Shown here: positions 57,201-63,177 of the stretch, piece after piece
Layout of the letters: the number at the start of each line of letters is the position of its first letter
Position numbering within the stretch: position 1 is the first letter of the stretch
Source: Porites lobata
Lineage: Eukaryota > Cnidaria > Anthozoa > Scleractinia > Poritidae
Assembly (NCBI GenBank): GCA_942486035.1
Contig: CALNXK010000031.1
Coordinates: 875,001 to 939,000, forward strand
DNA: 64,000 nucleotides
Reading direction: 5' to 3'
Position numbers and translations under genes: made by a program
Notes under the pieces: model-generated
Seen by the model: the letters and a program-made list of their open reading frames with translations, nothing else
Database searches by the model: none
Told to the model about the DNA's origin: nothing

Positions 57201-59649
57201 AGGATGAACACCGGTTAGCCAGATGGCAGCTAACTGCGCGTTTTAATAACATGGAACAAAATTCACCAATTATCGAAAGGCGTGAAGAAAATGTGTGTTT
57301 CCTGAATGGTCTATTCATGTAAAAGGGCGATTCAGACGGAAATGAAAACCGTAAATGTTAGCTTTATTTTACTTGCGGCGCGGTTGCAGTACAAAAATAT
57401 ATACTTCACTACACCCGGTCATCATCATCATTATTATGACGATGATCATCATCCTCATCATCATCATTAACTTCATCGTCATCATAATCATCATTATCAT
57501 AACCATTTAGAAGCATAGTGCCAGATCACTGCTTGTAGACGAAACTAACAGATTTGTACGATATGAACCCTTAGTCGAAACAATAAAATATAGTTTCATA
57601 ATAATACATTACCACCAACCTTAACAGTAGGGTTTAAAAAAATTATTTACCTTACGTTATCTGCTCTTATAGATGACTACTGGAGGCAATTTCTTACAAA
57701 CGTTTTAGGCAAATTGCCTATAACTAGGTGCAATATACGATGGAAATTTCACTTGGAAAGAAACAGAAGAAGCTATCAAAATGCAGCAAACTCAAAGAAT
57801 TAAGGTTAAGCAGAGAATGATTTATGTCGGAACAAAGCAAGAATATCCCATACTAGGGAAGATATAAGTTGTCGTATCTACAGGTTAATCATTGCCGTTT
57901 GTAAGAAACTATTTACAAATTTCTTTCTTTTACTTTGTTTCATAGCCTTCCTTTATGCCCAACATTTGCACCTTCAGGACAACCCAGCAATAATCCTCTA
58001 AATTCCAAAACGATTTGTCTTAACAAATGCTTTGATCCCCATTGTGAGAAGAGAAACAGTTCCCATTGGTGTGATGGGATAGTTAGTTGTTATTGGTGCC
58101 AGAAGGACAAGAGCGGCAGACAACTGAAAAAACCTTACTGCGCAAGCTCTGAACGCTGCTTCAGAGGGATGGAGTTTGCAACTTATGAACGTAAGAGCAT
58201 TTGCTTAATAGACCTTTCATATCCTTATTTAATTAGATCTTTACTAAAAAGATCTTAAATAAATCTATAAATCTAGACATTAACCAAATTTGGAGATGAA
58301 TCTCACATGCCTGTCTTCTTTTGTTGGGTACATTAGTTCCGCCCTTCTGGCTTTTTGAGTGTATAGTGCAAAGTATCACTTTAGTGTACCCAATAAAAAG
58401 CGAGACTAGTGAGAAGTTTGAAGTTGACTTTTTTTTTCGTTCAACGTGGAAGAAGCAAGTCTGATGCATTCGCTTATTTTCTTTTTCAGTTGATAATGAT
58501 AAATGCGTCAAAAACACTGTAGTGACTAGTACGAAGAACAAGGGAGGGTTATCAGCTGCGGCTATTGCTGGAATTGCCCTAGGATGTGCCGTTCCTATTC
58601 TAGCGCTGGTGATCGTCTTATTAATTTTGGTAAGGCAGATTATTATTCCATTAAAGGGTTGATGTTAGATACCTTTAAATTCTAAGAAGAGGACGACTAC
58701 GAGGAGGAGATTTTCTCAATACTCGCACGCGTGTGAACCAGTATCATTTAGGTGGGCAAACGTGATAGCAATCAACATTATACTACATGTTTAATTTATA
58801 AATTGTTTTTAATTAGTTTTTTTCCGGAAAAATTATAATTTAAAAGGCTGAGTGACTTGGAGATGATCGCAAATGTACGTAAAAATTTCAGGAGTGGAGG
58901 GTAGACTTTTGTACCTTTAGAGAACAGTTACAGATAATTTTCATTTGACACTTTCATTTCTATTATTCTTAATTGAAAAGCTTACAAGACGCTATGGGCA
59001 CCCCGCGGATCCACCTGTAGAGAACGACAACAGTATAGTCATGCAGCCGATTGAATCCAGTCCAAGAATTTCTCGTGTCCCTGATGTCCTGCCTTTGTCT
59101 AATTCTAACCATGCTTACGAAGATATAGAACCACAAGAAGGAGGACAGACTGCCACGAGTCAGTTGCAACGTCAGAATGCTGTTGATATGCCCGCCAACC
59201 AGCAACCATTTCATCACCATCCTCGACTGAGAAGTTTAACTGACACTAGCAAGCCACCCCCTGTTCCCAGCACAAGAAGGCCATCCCAGTGTGATACCAC
59301 CGTGCAAAACACGCGTCGGTTCCGAAGTCTTTCTGAAGACAGTCCAGTGCAAGTCGCGGGCTTCACCAATACAAGGCCACTGGTTTTTAACTCAGGAAGA
59401 GATGATCCACCAACTCTTGTTCCTAGAGTAAGGCGGCCTTCAAATGGCAGTTTGTCAGAGAGCAGGTCTGATTTCCCCTCCATGATTCCTATGTCTGGCC
59501 AAGAAAAAGATTTATACAGCAATATAACACCCATTTCTGAAACAAGTGAGGACTTTATAACAGAAAACAATGAGGATGACACCGATGTTGATGGGTACAT
59601 GAAATGTGTCCGTTCCAGGGATGGTTCTCAAACTGTAGTTCAAGTGTAG
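12124..59649 (+). CDS. CACHD1: CACHD1-like: VWFA and cache domain-containing protein (complete, 15 exons)
   Basis: Exons: 12124-12282, 18014-18598, 21900-22047, 32766-33064, 34108-34243, 35324-35600, 38897-39093, 42556-42636, 46961-47279, 52500-52670, 55841-56181, 57012-57162, 57946-58190, 58490-58629, 58981-59649. All introns are GT-AG and all phases join, giving 3918 nt and 1305 residues, close to the roughly 1270 of vertebrate CACHD1. The family is alpha2delta-like: a type I surface glycoprotein that modulates voltage-gated calcium channels. The order seen is signal peptide (about 1-25), VWA-N region, VWA (about 212-390) with MIDAS residues D219, S221, S223, T299 and D334, two Cache-like regions (about 400-620 and 700-900), a Cys-rich region (905-1036), transmembrane helix (about 1059-1083) and tail (1084-1305). 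Conserved landmarks include YRPFYVE, TDGD, FNQ, RYIG-NGVF, PYLD-GGAG and IPGTN. Introns reach 10.7 kb and carry most of the window's transposons. Confidence 0.93.
12283..14734. other. Intron 1, first part
   Basis: No coding exon or repeat with clear ends is recognised. Open frames are short and lack similarity. Confidence 0.4.
14735..15290 (-). mobile_element. Penelope-like element 3' end (GIY-YIG tail fragment)
   Basis: Minus-strand reading gives KCLVYKFECDLC and then, in another frame, HLRQRIDELK, SSIGQHFHVKH and CKSKFDCLVFDKFFINEL before a stop. This is the C-terminal GIY-YIG endonuclease pattern of Penelope-like retroelements. The frame change and the missing YVGY core indicate a small deletion, so it is a dead 5'-truncated copy. 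The tail past the stop carries GTCGAAACGTCG, typical of the 3' region of these elements. Confidence 0.75.
15291..18013. other. Intron 1, second part
   Basis: No exon recognised. There is a Cys/hydrophobic minus-strand open region at 16541-16979 without recognised similarity. A tRNA-like A-box (TGGCGCAGTCGG) lies at about 17500 without a matching B-box, probably a tRNA-derived SINE relic. A segment around 17768-17860 (CTCGGGGACCC onward) resembles the terminal part of a MITE family. Confidence 0.4.
18014..18598 (+). CDS. CACHD1: CACHD1-like exon 2: VWA-N region and start of VWA
   Basis: Residues 54-248. It contains the VWA-N type segment (YDPRYRPFYVETATPE) directly before the first VWA strand DVVLVIDSSAS, which supplies the D-x-S-x-S part of the MIDAS. 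The acceptor is TTCTACAG and the donor GTGGGT. Both ends are phase 0. Confidence 0.93.
18840..19000. mobile_element. Palindromic MITE in intron 2
   Basis: ATGTTGCTGTGCGTC at the left pairs with GACCCACGGCAACAT at the right, and GTTCAGTAATAGATCA pairs with TGATCTATTACTGAAC. The whole 161 bp is nearly one hairpin. I recall the same word pattern as a common anthozoan MITE (from memory). Non-coding. Confidence 0.75.
19016..19276. mobile_element. MITE with TA target duplication
   Basis: The ends CAGCTATTTCGAGAAAG and CTTTCTCGAAATAGCTA lie between TA dinucleotides. Inner inverted words GTTGTCGGAAAAAC and TTTTCCCGACAAAC also pair. It contains a direct 15-bp repeat (CATGGCCTTTCGTGC twice at about 19166-19196). 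TA duplication suggests a Tc1/mariner-type mobilisation (inference). Confidence 0.7.
20028..20183. repeat. Near-perfect 156-bp hairpin
   Basis: GAAATGGTAAACG at the left pairs with the right end. AACCATGGAGTTATGGATGC pairs with GCATCCATAACTCCATGG, with a loop at about 20085-20115. Probably a MITE. No flanking duplication resolved. If transcribed within the intron it would form a long stem. Confidence 0.75.
20184..21899. other. Intron 2 remainder
   Basis: No exon recognised. A 3' part at about 21300-21480 contains repeat-like words (TTATTCCACTCACGCTTGT, CGCTACGCGCCTC) that I associate with a dispersed anthozoan repeat. No boundaries resolved. Confidence 0.4.
21900..22047 (+). CDS. CACHD1: CACHD1-like exon 3: VWA middle
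   Basis: Residues 249-297. It begins VNVVSFNTEA, the second VWA beta strand. It leaves in phase 1 at a GTAAGT donor and is followed by the largest intron (10.7 kb). Confidence 0.9.
22142..22200. repeat. Polypurine tract in intron 3
   Basis: About 50 bases of GGGA/GGGGA-type runs, followed by a C/T-rich stretch. The G-runs could form a G-quadruplex on the plus strand. Low complexity, no coding meaning. Confidence 0.6.
23074..23589 (+). pseudogene. ZAD-like zinc-finger protein fragment with an internal TGA
   Basis: From ATG at 23074 the frame reads NPVRRVCGGSHESS, meets TGA at 23167-23169, then continues IFTKAGSSKDLCSKVYKSCG, LAVLCRSCVTFVDKMDQFI and VKRCFQLSPTSHQPSKR. The C-x2-type pairs about 50 residues apart with a KMDQFI helix resemble a ZAD-type Zn domain found at the N-terminus of many uncharacterised cnidarian proteins (from memory). 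The internal stop and the lack of downstream zinc fingers or a partner domain argue for a captured, decaying fragment. It sits inside the outer Mutator-like element. Confidence 0.55.
23775..27596. mobile_element. Inner Mutator-like element, 9-bp duplications, identical 70-bp ends
   Basis: The element is 23784-27587, flanked by GATCTGAAT on both sides (23775-23783 and 27588-27596). The first 70 bases and the complement of the last 70 are identical as read, implying recent insertion. Each end is itself partly palindromic (CCAGGGTCTTCTC against GAGAAGACCCTGG). The ends contain ATATGGCGGC, a YY1-like motif. About 3.66 kb of interior has no recognisable transposase; it includes a TGGATTCTGGATT-type simple repeat near 26440-26600 and an open frame at 27045-27431 without similarity. 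Confidence 0.85.
27895..28075 (-). pseudogene. RecQ-like helicase fragment (Walker A)
   Basis: The minus strand reads SLNFKPLQVKCFESILKG, then GVLPTGFGKSMLF. LKPLQ-x-C-x-ESIL followed by a hydrophobic strand and PTGFGKS is the Q-motif plus motif I arrangement of RecQ-family helicases. The frame ends soon after, and no other helicase motifs follow, so it is an isolated exon-sized fragment inside the outer Mutator-like element. Confidence 0.6.
29589..31477. mobile_element. 1.9-kb TIR element with TTA duplications carrying a Penelope-like fragment
   Basis: The element is 29592-31474, flanked by TTA (29589-29591 and 31475-31477). The ends GGGACTGGTCAAAAAGTATA and the exact complement at the right are followed by G-runs. 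Subterminal GGGGTGGGTCA words recur several times on each side. A 3-bp TTA duplication fits PIF/Harbinger-type elements (inference). There is no transposase; the interior contains a Penelope-like RT fragment. Confidence 0.8.
30503..30946 (-). pseudogene. Penelope-like reverse transcriptase fragment
   Basis: The 147-codon minus-strand frame reads SFANIFMTYVE, then a degenerate catalytic segment HVHDIFALW, LTIEFTAE, TAFLDTVVYKG, LHTHFTSCHPPNVKKEF and ALRILRKNSS. This is the C-terminal RT thumb region of Penelope-like elements. The catalytic YIDD/YVDD is changed to HVHD, so it is inactive. It lies inside a TIR element, apparently captured or inserted there. Confidence 0.75.
32041..32765. other. 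Intron 3 end
   Basis: No exon, RNA or bounded repeat recognised before the exon 4 acceptor. Confidence 0.4.
32766..33064 (+). CDS. CACHD1: CACHD1-like exon 4: VWA end
   Basis: Residues 298-397. It carries the MIDAS threonine (RTSVYRVGL) and the MIDAS aspartate in IILFLTDGDPTD, then VIIFTFGID. It enters in phase 1 after CACAG and leaves in phase 0 at GTAAAG. Confidence 0.93.
33306..33475. mobile_element. Small MITE in intron 4
   Basis: ATAGGCCATTTCCGAGTTCC at the left pairs with GGAACTCGGAAGTGGCGTAT at the right. A related element in the opposite orientation is at 46318-46500. Both contain TGAGTTTTATTTGCATGAGA-type words or the complement. Confidence 0.7.
33893..34076. mobile_element. MITE with GGGCCTGTTTAC ends
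   Basis: GGGCCTGTTTACTTGGACG at the left pairs with CCATGTAAACAGGCTC at the right. Inner AGGTAGGTGAGATAACC pairs with GTTACCTCACCTACC. It ends about 30 bases before the exon 5 acceptor. I associate this end type with hAT-like MITEs (inference). Confidence 0.65.
34108..34243 (+). CDS. CACHD1: CACHD1-like exon 5: VWA to Cache linker
   Basis: Residues 398-442. It contains LRTKMVSYYNFL and VPYIDAFGTG, the start of the first Cache region. Acceptor CTATTAG, donor GTATTG, phases 0 and 1. Confidence 0.88.
34244..35323. other. Intron 5
   Basis: Only short non-similar open frames. An inverted AATTGCGAAAT/ATTTCGCAATT pair lies at about 35109-35150. No element ends resolved. Confidence 0.4.
35324..35600 (+). 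CDS. CACHD1: CACHD1-like exon 6: first Cache core
   Basis: Residues 443-534. The GVAGTDINLEDLL segment followed by TYAFMIAKTGRTLIHPL is the Cache core pattern (GV-G-D strand, then a sensor strand ending HP). Flanked by CGTCAG and GTACGC. Confidence 0.93.
35601..36589. other. Intron 6, 5' part
   Basis: No exon recognised. A segment near 35735-36000 has an AAATGGCTGCCGCGCG word and overlapping open frames with no recognised similarity. Confidence 0.4.
36590..38530 (+). mobile_element. Non-LTR retrotransposon, 5'-truncated, with reverse transcriptase
   Basis: Reading across frames gives SPTTEDEIITIAQSFASGKA, then NYRPVSVLPSFSKFLERI, NQFGFRKNHSTTLAL, VGVFLDLSKAFETVNH, CGVPQGT and the catalytic FADDTNVF, followed by LGVIMDENLNWKSEI and a normal C-terminus with stop at 38236-38238. 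This is a LINE RT of the jockey/CR1-like group. At least two frameshifts (near 37130 and 37345) break the frame, and the 5' end including the endonuclease is missing, so it is dead. The 3' tail runs into short A-rich repeats (AATAAATAAAAATACC) near 38510. It lies in the sense orientation within intron 6. Confidence 0.88.
38897..39093 (+). CDS. CACHD1: CACHD1-like exon 7: end of first Cache
   Basis: Residues 535-600. It contains FSIGVVIPVAHEN, the closing Cache strand. Acceptor AAACAG, donor GTAAGG, phase 1 at the end. Confidence 0.9.
39187..41503. mobile_element. 2.3-kb foldback element with TATCCC duplications
   Basis: The element is 39193-41497, flanked by TATCCC (39187-39192 and 41498-41503). 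The ends are GCTCCGTGAACACTTCGGCC and the near-complement at the right. Arms of about 640 bp are AT-rich (many TTTTTCATTTTT and GGAAAAATAG words) and stay alignable to about 39855 and 40825. The central 0.97 kb is unrelated to the arms and has no recognised gene. It begins about 100 bases after exon 7. Confidence 0.8.
41504..42555. other. Intron 7 end
   Basis: No exon or bounded repeat recognised before exon 8. Confidence 0.4.
42556..42636 (+). CDS. CACHD1: CACHD1-like exon 8: short inter-Cache exon
   Basis: Residues 601-627 (YTFNYHRIDL and CLHFGKIVT). At 81 bases it is the smallest exon. It is supported by matching phases on both sides and by acceptor TTTAG and donor GTGCGT. Confidence 0.85.
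42805..43945. mobile_element. TATAGATTTAG family element, 3'-truncated copy
   Basis: It aligns along its length with about 60091-61490 (shared AGCCAAGGCTAAAAGCGAAG-type head, GATTAGGCCTGGAAAACAAA, TTTTCATTCACGAAGA), with small indels. The match stops near 43945, so the tail is missing or replaced. Confidence 0.75.
43946..44379. other. Intron 8 segment
   Basis: Contains repeated GTTTCCG/CGGAAAC words, a low-complexity inverted pattern. No gene recognised. Confidence 0.4.
44380..46091. mobile_element. 1.7-kb foldback element with GACAAC duplications
   Basis: The element is 44386-46085, flanked by GACAAC (44380-44385 and 46086-46091). The ends TATGGCGTTCCGTTGCGG and the exact complement open arms of about 290 bp with many GAGTCGA/TCGACTC words. 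The arms differ by only a few substitutions and indels, so insertion is fairly recent. The interior (about 44680-45805) shows no recognised gene. A 6-bp duplication alone does not fix the superfamily. Confidence 0.85.
46318..46500. mobile_element. Small MITE, second copy
   Basis: Related to 33306-33475 in inverted orientation; the ends AATAGGCCACTTCCGAGTTCC and GGAACTCGGCAATGGCCTATT pair. Confidence 0.7.
46571..46733. mobile_element. Pogo/Tigger-like MITE with TA duplication
   Basis: CAGTCTAACCTCTTC at the left and GAGGTTGACTATG at the right, between TA dinucleotides, with GGACAC words inside. CAGTNNAACCTCT ends with TA duplications are typical of pogo-type mariner MITEs. Confidence 0.65.
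46961..47279 (+). CDS. CACHD1: CACHD1-like exon 9: start of second Cache
   Basis: Residues 628-733. It ends with YLVWRYIGTANGVFRATPG and DHRHRPW, a segment strongly resembling the CACHD1 second Cache entry. Acceptor CACGCAG, donor GTAAGT. Confidence 0.93.
49043..49286. mobile_element. 237-bp-type MITE, second copy, CTG duplications
   Basis: The element is 49046-49283, flanked by CTG. It aligns along its length with 9501-9737 (AATCATCAAATTGTAG, TTCGCACTAACCCTGGGTTA). Inserted into the Mutator-like element. Confidence 0.85.
49359..49850. repeat. Dispersed repeat with hairpin head (copy 2)
   Basis: Matches 11211-11800 but has lost the hairpin centre. It contains a short inserted AACCTCGTCCTCAGGTCCTC stretch near 49688, resembling the terminal sequence of the Mutator-like elements at 22912 and 23784. 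Confidence 0.6.
51314..51658 (-). CDS. Unrecognised open frame inside the Mutator-like element
   Basis: Starting at the internal ATG near 51658 (AATATGGCGGC context, read on the minus strand), about 114 residues to the stop. It includes a hydrophobic stretch (EYLAAIFVSSLAIIILY) that could be a membrane helix. No similarity recognised. It may be an exon captured by the element or chance. The longer upstream start near 51703 overlaps the terminal repeat. Confidence 0.3.
   Translation of the reverse strand, partial: NMAAREESSLSRDVNNALNEGKLACQHRSCTVNDIFIATSEYLAAIFVSSLAIIILYKTDGIFNNMVWSPGFPFGCSTRLFKQASCRGSKGHPGIHLSPQCREGRNSSNNAVLY
52110..52282. mobile_element. Palindromic MITE in intron 9
   Basis: CCCATAATGCACCTTATTTG at the left pairs with CAAATAAGGTGCATTATGGG at the right. 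TTTTGCATAA and TTATGCAAAA also pair. It is flanked by AAGCGGCC words (51800-51930 and 52310-52330) that look like parts of another CCTCTATTAAGCGG repeat. Confidence 0.75.
52500..52670 (+). CDS. CACHD1: CACHD1-like exon 10: second Cache
   Basis: Residues 734-790 with TLTTPYLDMGGAG and GVMGADFPL, the Cache G-x-D strand. Acceptor TTCCCAG, donor GTACTG. Confidence 0.93.
52671..53399. other. Intron 10, 5' part
   Basis: No exon. Around 53336-53362 the minus strand has a GGGTTCGAGCCC B-box-like motif but no A-box or cloverleaf, probably a SINE relic. Confidence 0.4.
53400..55806. mobile_element. TIR element in intron 10
   Basis: AGTAGGCGCATTATGGC with AAAGGTCAAATAAACC at the left pairs with GGTTCATTTGACCTTT and GCCATTACGCCTACC at the right (55770-55806). 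Inner ACGTGACGTCAATGTTGGTC near 53625 pairs with GACCAACATTGACGTCAC near 55568. No transposase recognised in the interior; target duplication not resolved. It ends about 35 bases before exon 11. Confidence 0.65.
55841..56181 (+). CDS. CACHD1: CACHD1-like exon 11: second Cache end
   Basis: Residues 791-904. CFIMDNSGFLVMHPDF is the sensor strand with HP. The exon ends after IPGTNVYL. I place the donor at GTCAGA (56182), because this phase joins exon 12 as GTNVYLGVV and matches the conserved CACHD1 order. Reading through would hit a stop at 56220. Confidence 0.88.
56182..57011. other. Intron 11
   Basis: Nothing recognised apart from splice sites. Confidence 0.5.
57012..57162 (+). CDS. CACHD1: CACHD1-like exon 12: Cys-rich region
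   Basis: Residues 905-954 with nine cysteines, including SCSCS and KCECPC. It corresponds to the Cys-rich membrane-proximal part of CACHD1. Acceptor CTGCAG, donor GTTAGT. Confidence 0.88.
57418..57505. repeat. ATC/ATT microsatellite in intron 12
   Basis: About 88 bases of imperfect CAT, ATT and GAT triplets (for example ATCATCATCATTATTATG). The rest of intron 12 shows nothing recognised. Confidence 0.9.
57946..58190 (+). CDS. CACHD1: CACHD1-like exon 13: Cys-rich, PSI-like region
   Basis: Residues 955-1036. The spacing CLNKCFDPHC, HWCDG, SCYWC, PYCASSERCF resembles a PSI-type module (inference) and matches the CACHD1 juxtamembrane cysteine pattern. No counterpart was found for copy 1 in the window. 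Confidence 0.88.
58490..58629 (+). CDS. CACHD1: CACHD1-like exon 14: transmembrane helix
   Basis: Residues 1037-1083. A short KNTVVTSTKNK linker is followed by a hydrophobic helix (ALGCAVPILALVIVLLIL). Exon 15 then starts with the stop-transfer LTRR. It lacks the 19-codon duplication present in copy 1. Confidence 0.92.
58981..59649 (+). CDS. CACHD1: CACHD1-like exon 15: cytoplasmic tail
   Basis: Residues 1084-1305 to a stop at 59647-59649. It is rich in Ser, Pro and Arg. It keeps AYEDIE (Y near 1129), PPPVP, YSNI (Y near 1262) and DGYMK (Y near 1289), all shared with copy 1. Compared with copy 1 it lacks one mid-tail segment and ends with a different short C-terminus (QTVVQV). Confidence 0.92.
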   Translation, partial: LTRRYGHPADPPVENDNSIVMQPIESSPRISRVPDVLPLSNSNHAYEDIEPQEGGQTATSQLQRQNAVDMPANQQPFHHHPRLRSLTDTSKPPPVPSTRRPSQCDTTVQNTRRFRSLSEDSPVQVAGFTNTRPLVFNSGRDDPPTLVPRVRRPSNGSLSESRSDFPSMIPMSGQEKDLYSNITPISETSEDFITENNEDDTDVDGYMKCVRSRDGSQTVVQV

Positions 59650-60090
59650 TTCTTAAAGTGCCTTTATTCCTGCTTTTAGGTTTCGAAAAAAGCCGTAGAT
59701 GGTCCCTTTCTGTGAAGCTACAGTTGTCTTTTTCTGAACAAGTAACAAATTTCAGCGTCAAGGTCTTAATAGCTTGGCGATTTTAGTGGTGGCTGCAATG
59801 CACTGCTTTCATATGGAGCGTGGTTGCTGAACTAAATTTAACTGCTTCAAACAATGCATTTCAGGTCAGCTGATCAGTATGGCAGGTCAGGTGAAAACGT
59901 ACAAATCCCTAACACATTTTCCAAGCGTATCGTTGTTAACACTGAATAAGCACTATATATCGCCAAGGTGTTGCTGAAAGAGACGGCTTTTAAAATATTT
60001 TTACTTCTTTCATAGTCAGTAAGTATGAAAGACAAAAACAATCGCAGAAACAAAAGAACAGCCAAATGGTTTTGAGCCAGTAATTTCATA
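59650..60090. repeat. Duplicated 3' flank of the CACHD1-like genes (copy 2, part 1)
   Basis: Matches 8394-8850 without large gaps and includes the 3' UTR of the complete gene. It is interrupted at 60090 by an insertion and resumes at 63178. Confidence 0.85.
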
Positions 60091-63000
60091 ATATATAGAT
60101 TTAGCCAGGGCTAAAAGCGAAGCTCCCGTTAATAAATTCATAATTTAAATCAAACAATAAACTTGTAATCCACAGATCAGGGCACATTCATTTGACTTTT
60201 GAGGCAAAGGCTGAGTGATTTTGGAGAAAAATCAGAATTTGACCGTCCAAGAGTGAAACAAATTTTACATCAAGTTATTTGTACACCGAAAAATAGCAAT
60301 CATATTCGATCACAGAAGATTAGGTCTGGAAAACAAATAGACCTATTCGTGTATTGTATTTGCATTAGCTGTAGCATCATAATGTGGCATTCACCAGTCT
60401 CTCCAACATTGCTCCGTTAGAGAGACTATGGATAATTGGACAACCCCGAAATATAATTTTAAGAAACAAATGCGCCACGATAGTCCTTGGTGGCAGCCAA
60501 TTTACACGTTGCATTCATCTGTCTAAAAGAGAGGCCAAAATAAAAATCAGGCCGGATTTTTCGTGTTCGACAAGTTTAGTTTACTAGTAAATCTTGGCGA
60601 CGAATCTGGTGGCGTGTAAACCAGCCTTTTAAACATACTTTTTCTCATCACGTCTCAGGTAAACAGTACACAGACCTCGGACAGAATTTGTTCTTTTTTG
60701 CCCTATTTAAACCTATAATTCTGCAGTTTTTCACGATTTTGCAAGAGAATTTGCACTCATTCAATATCCACGACGATCAAAGTACGTGCTTCCTTTGCAC
60801 AACAAAATTGTAGCATTGAATTATAAAACGCTTTCTGTTAGAAAAATCTGGTCCTATGTGATATGCGGGACGTAATTATGGGCTTTTAATGAAAACGAGA
60901 AAAAAAATTCCCAAAATCACTTTTCGGCCAGCCGGACGGGTTCTCACTTTTGACAGGCACCAAATTTGCAGTGCGATTAATAGAGTTACCATTTACGCTT
61001 CAACATGATGGAGAAATTGTTATGTTTAGGTTTTATTTCCCTTTATTCATTAAACTGTGTATGATTTTGTTATGTGTAATCTTTAAAAGCGAGTGATATT
61101 TACGCGCGGCGTTTTGAGTATTCCTACATGCGATGTTTATGTTCGACCGGAAACAACCGGTGCAGCGATGAAAATTGCGAGAAGGACTACTAACAATCAA
61201 TAAAATAAGTTTAATTCGGTGAAACATGTACAGAGACAATAATTTTCATTCACGAAGAGAAGTATTGAGAGTAAAGTGTCTCAGAAAATCATGAGTCAGG
61301 CAAGCATAAGGTTATTTATGTTTTAAGCCGGCTTCCCGGTGTTCGCTCTTTTTCAAGATGAACTCGAGGCAAGAAAATCGCTCAGAGCTTTCTGTTTACA
61401 GCCAAAATCATAACTAAATAATCTTCGGAACCTTTTCTTTGAATTTGCGGGTCAGAAAATGTCTAAAGGCTTTTTAAACCTGATACTATTGTCGGTGTTT
61501 TAACTTAAGCCGCATAAACCATACGCTCGACTTCAGGAAACCGAAAAAAAAAAAACTTCAAAAACAATAATGGCTCAAGCTTACCAGTCGAGATGCTGCT
61601 TCCGAAGGTCATCAAGTGTTCCAGAATCGCTGGAGACTTTTCAACCTTCTTACGCCTCAAGCAAGGGCAAGTGAGTAAGCTCATTTTTGAAAACGATGCC
61701 ATCCGAAATCGGATTTCCAATGACTTTGACAAGCGGTGCATTTGTCAACAAGAAGCGCAATAAACAAACCAGCCACGAATTACAGAACAATCTTGATAGC
61801 AGCTGTATTTCATTTTGTACACCAAGTAGAAAAAGACAGTTTAAAACATCACAAGATGACACAAAACTCTCTCAGCTCCAGCTATCAGTAAGCAAGTTTC
61901 CAGACGCTGCAAAACTTTTCCGCATAAACTCACCTGTCAAATTTTGACCAATCAGAACATAAAAATTGGACGTAGAACGTGATCAATGCGTAACAGTGAG
62001 AAAAGTCAAAAGCGATTGAACTCCCTGCATGTAAACGTAAAAGCCGGTTGAATTTTCGTGTCCGAGATCAGTTCGAAATCAACATTTTAACAAGGCGGCT
62101 CATGAAACACGACTTATTTCATATGCATTTTAAAAAAAATTGAATTTGAGCCTGCGATCATTAGAAAAGTAGCAACTTGTCAGCGAATACCTTCAAAATA
62201 TTACTCGAACTCAGAGGGTCGATACCTGAGCCTGCGATACGGTCAGGCGATACTGGTCAGCAGAAACACTGTTTTGACAGCTGTCAATTAATCAAAACAT
62301 GGATGTACAATATCAGGTTGCAGGCTCCCAAACTAGCTAGAAAGTGTGAGATTAAACATTGGTATGCCTGTGGTGCGGACGGACGGAAGGTCGGGTGGTC
62401 GGTGTACGGTCACGTGATTGCCGAATTTTCTAGGATGGATAGATTTTCTATAAAGCTATGGGGCTTCGAATTGAGCCCGTGATCAAATAAAATATCAGCG
62501 CAAAACTTTAAACACTACGTGACCTCAATAGATAGAAAAATGAGCCCGCGATCCACTTAGGTGATGATGGTCAGCGTATACTCTAGTTTGACAGCTGTCA
62601 ATTAACCTTCATTAGAATGACGAATAGACTGCGAGTGTGAGTAGGACATTTCCGTCCGGCATGTAGTGGAAAATGCCAGATCGTGTACCTGAGCGAACCT
62701 GAGCCCTCGTTATTAGTTTTCTGATAGCGGTCTGAACATGTCCCATTTTGACAGCTGTCAATTGACCTTAATTTGGCCTGCCAATGTAACTTTAAACGAC
62801 TGTCAGCTAACTGACAGCCTTGCCCGGCGTAGTTTCGTTTTTATGTTGAATTGGTAAGTGTGACATATTATATCAGGTTATATATAGGGGCAAAACGACC
62901 GGTCTTTTATCTGAGCCCGCGAGACGGTCATGTGATAATTGTCAGCGGATGTCTGATTTTGACAGCTGTCAATCTAATCGTACTCATACGGATGGCTTAC

Positions 63001-63177
63001 ATAACTAAGAGCTGAGGCTAGTCAAGTTGTGCAAGATCTATTGTGACATTTGACATCGGCTTACATGAAGTTTGTGTACGGACGGGCGTACGCTACGTCA
63101 TAACCAAATTTTCTGGGATGGATAGTTTACCAAATTTTCTTACCCATGGTGCTCCGCTGCGCGCGCGGGAGCTCCGC
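60091..63177. mobile_element. Full-length TATAGATTTAG family element, inserted without target duplication
   Basis: The flank in copy 1 reads straight through (CTTCATATGATTGGC near 8840), so both edges of this insertion are known to within a few bases. The head is ATATATAGATTTAGCCAGGG and the tail GGAGCTCCGCTA. No duplicated target bases are needed to explain the junctions. The 3' third (62140-63000) holds several degenerate units with TGAGCCYGCGA, GGTCAG and the palindrome TTGACAGCTGTCAA. An insertion between A and T with no duplication and no TIR recalls Helitron-like transposition, but canonical TC and CTRR ends are not seen. No helicase or Rep is present. Confidence 0.8.

Noticed and set aside
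57418..57505. Triplet array considered as a regulatory or CRISPR-like repeat
   Set aside because: A plain imperfect microsatellite in a eukaryotic intron.
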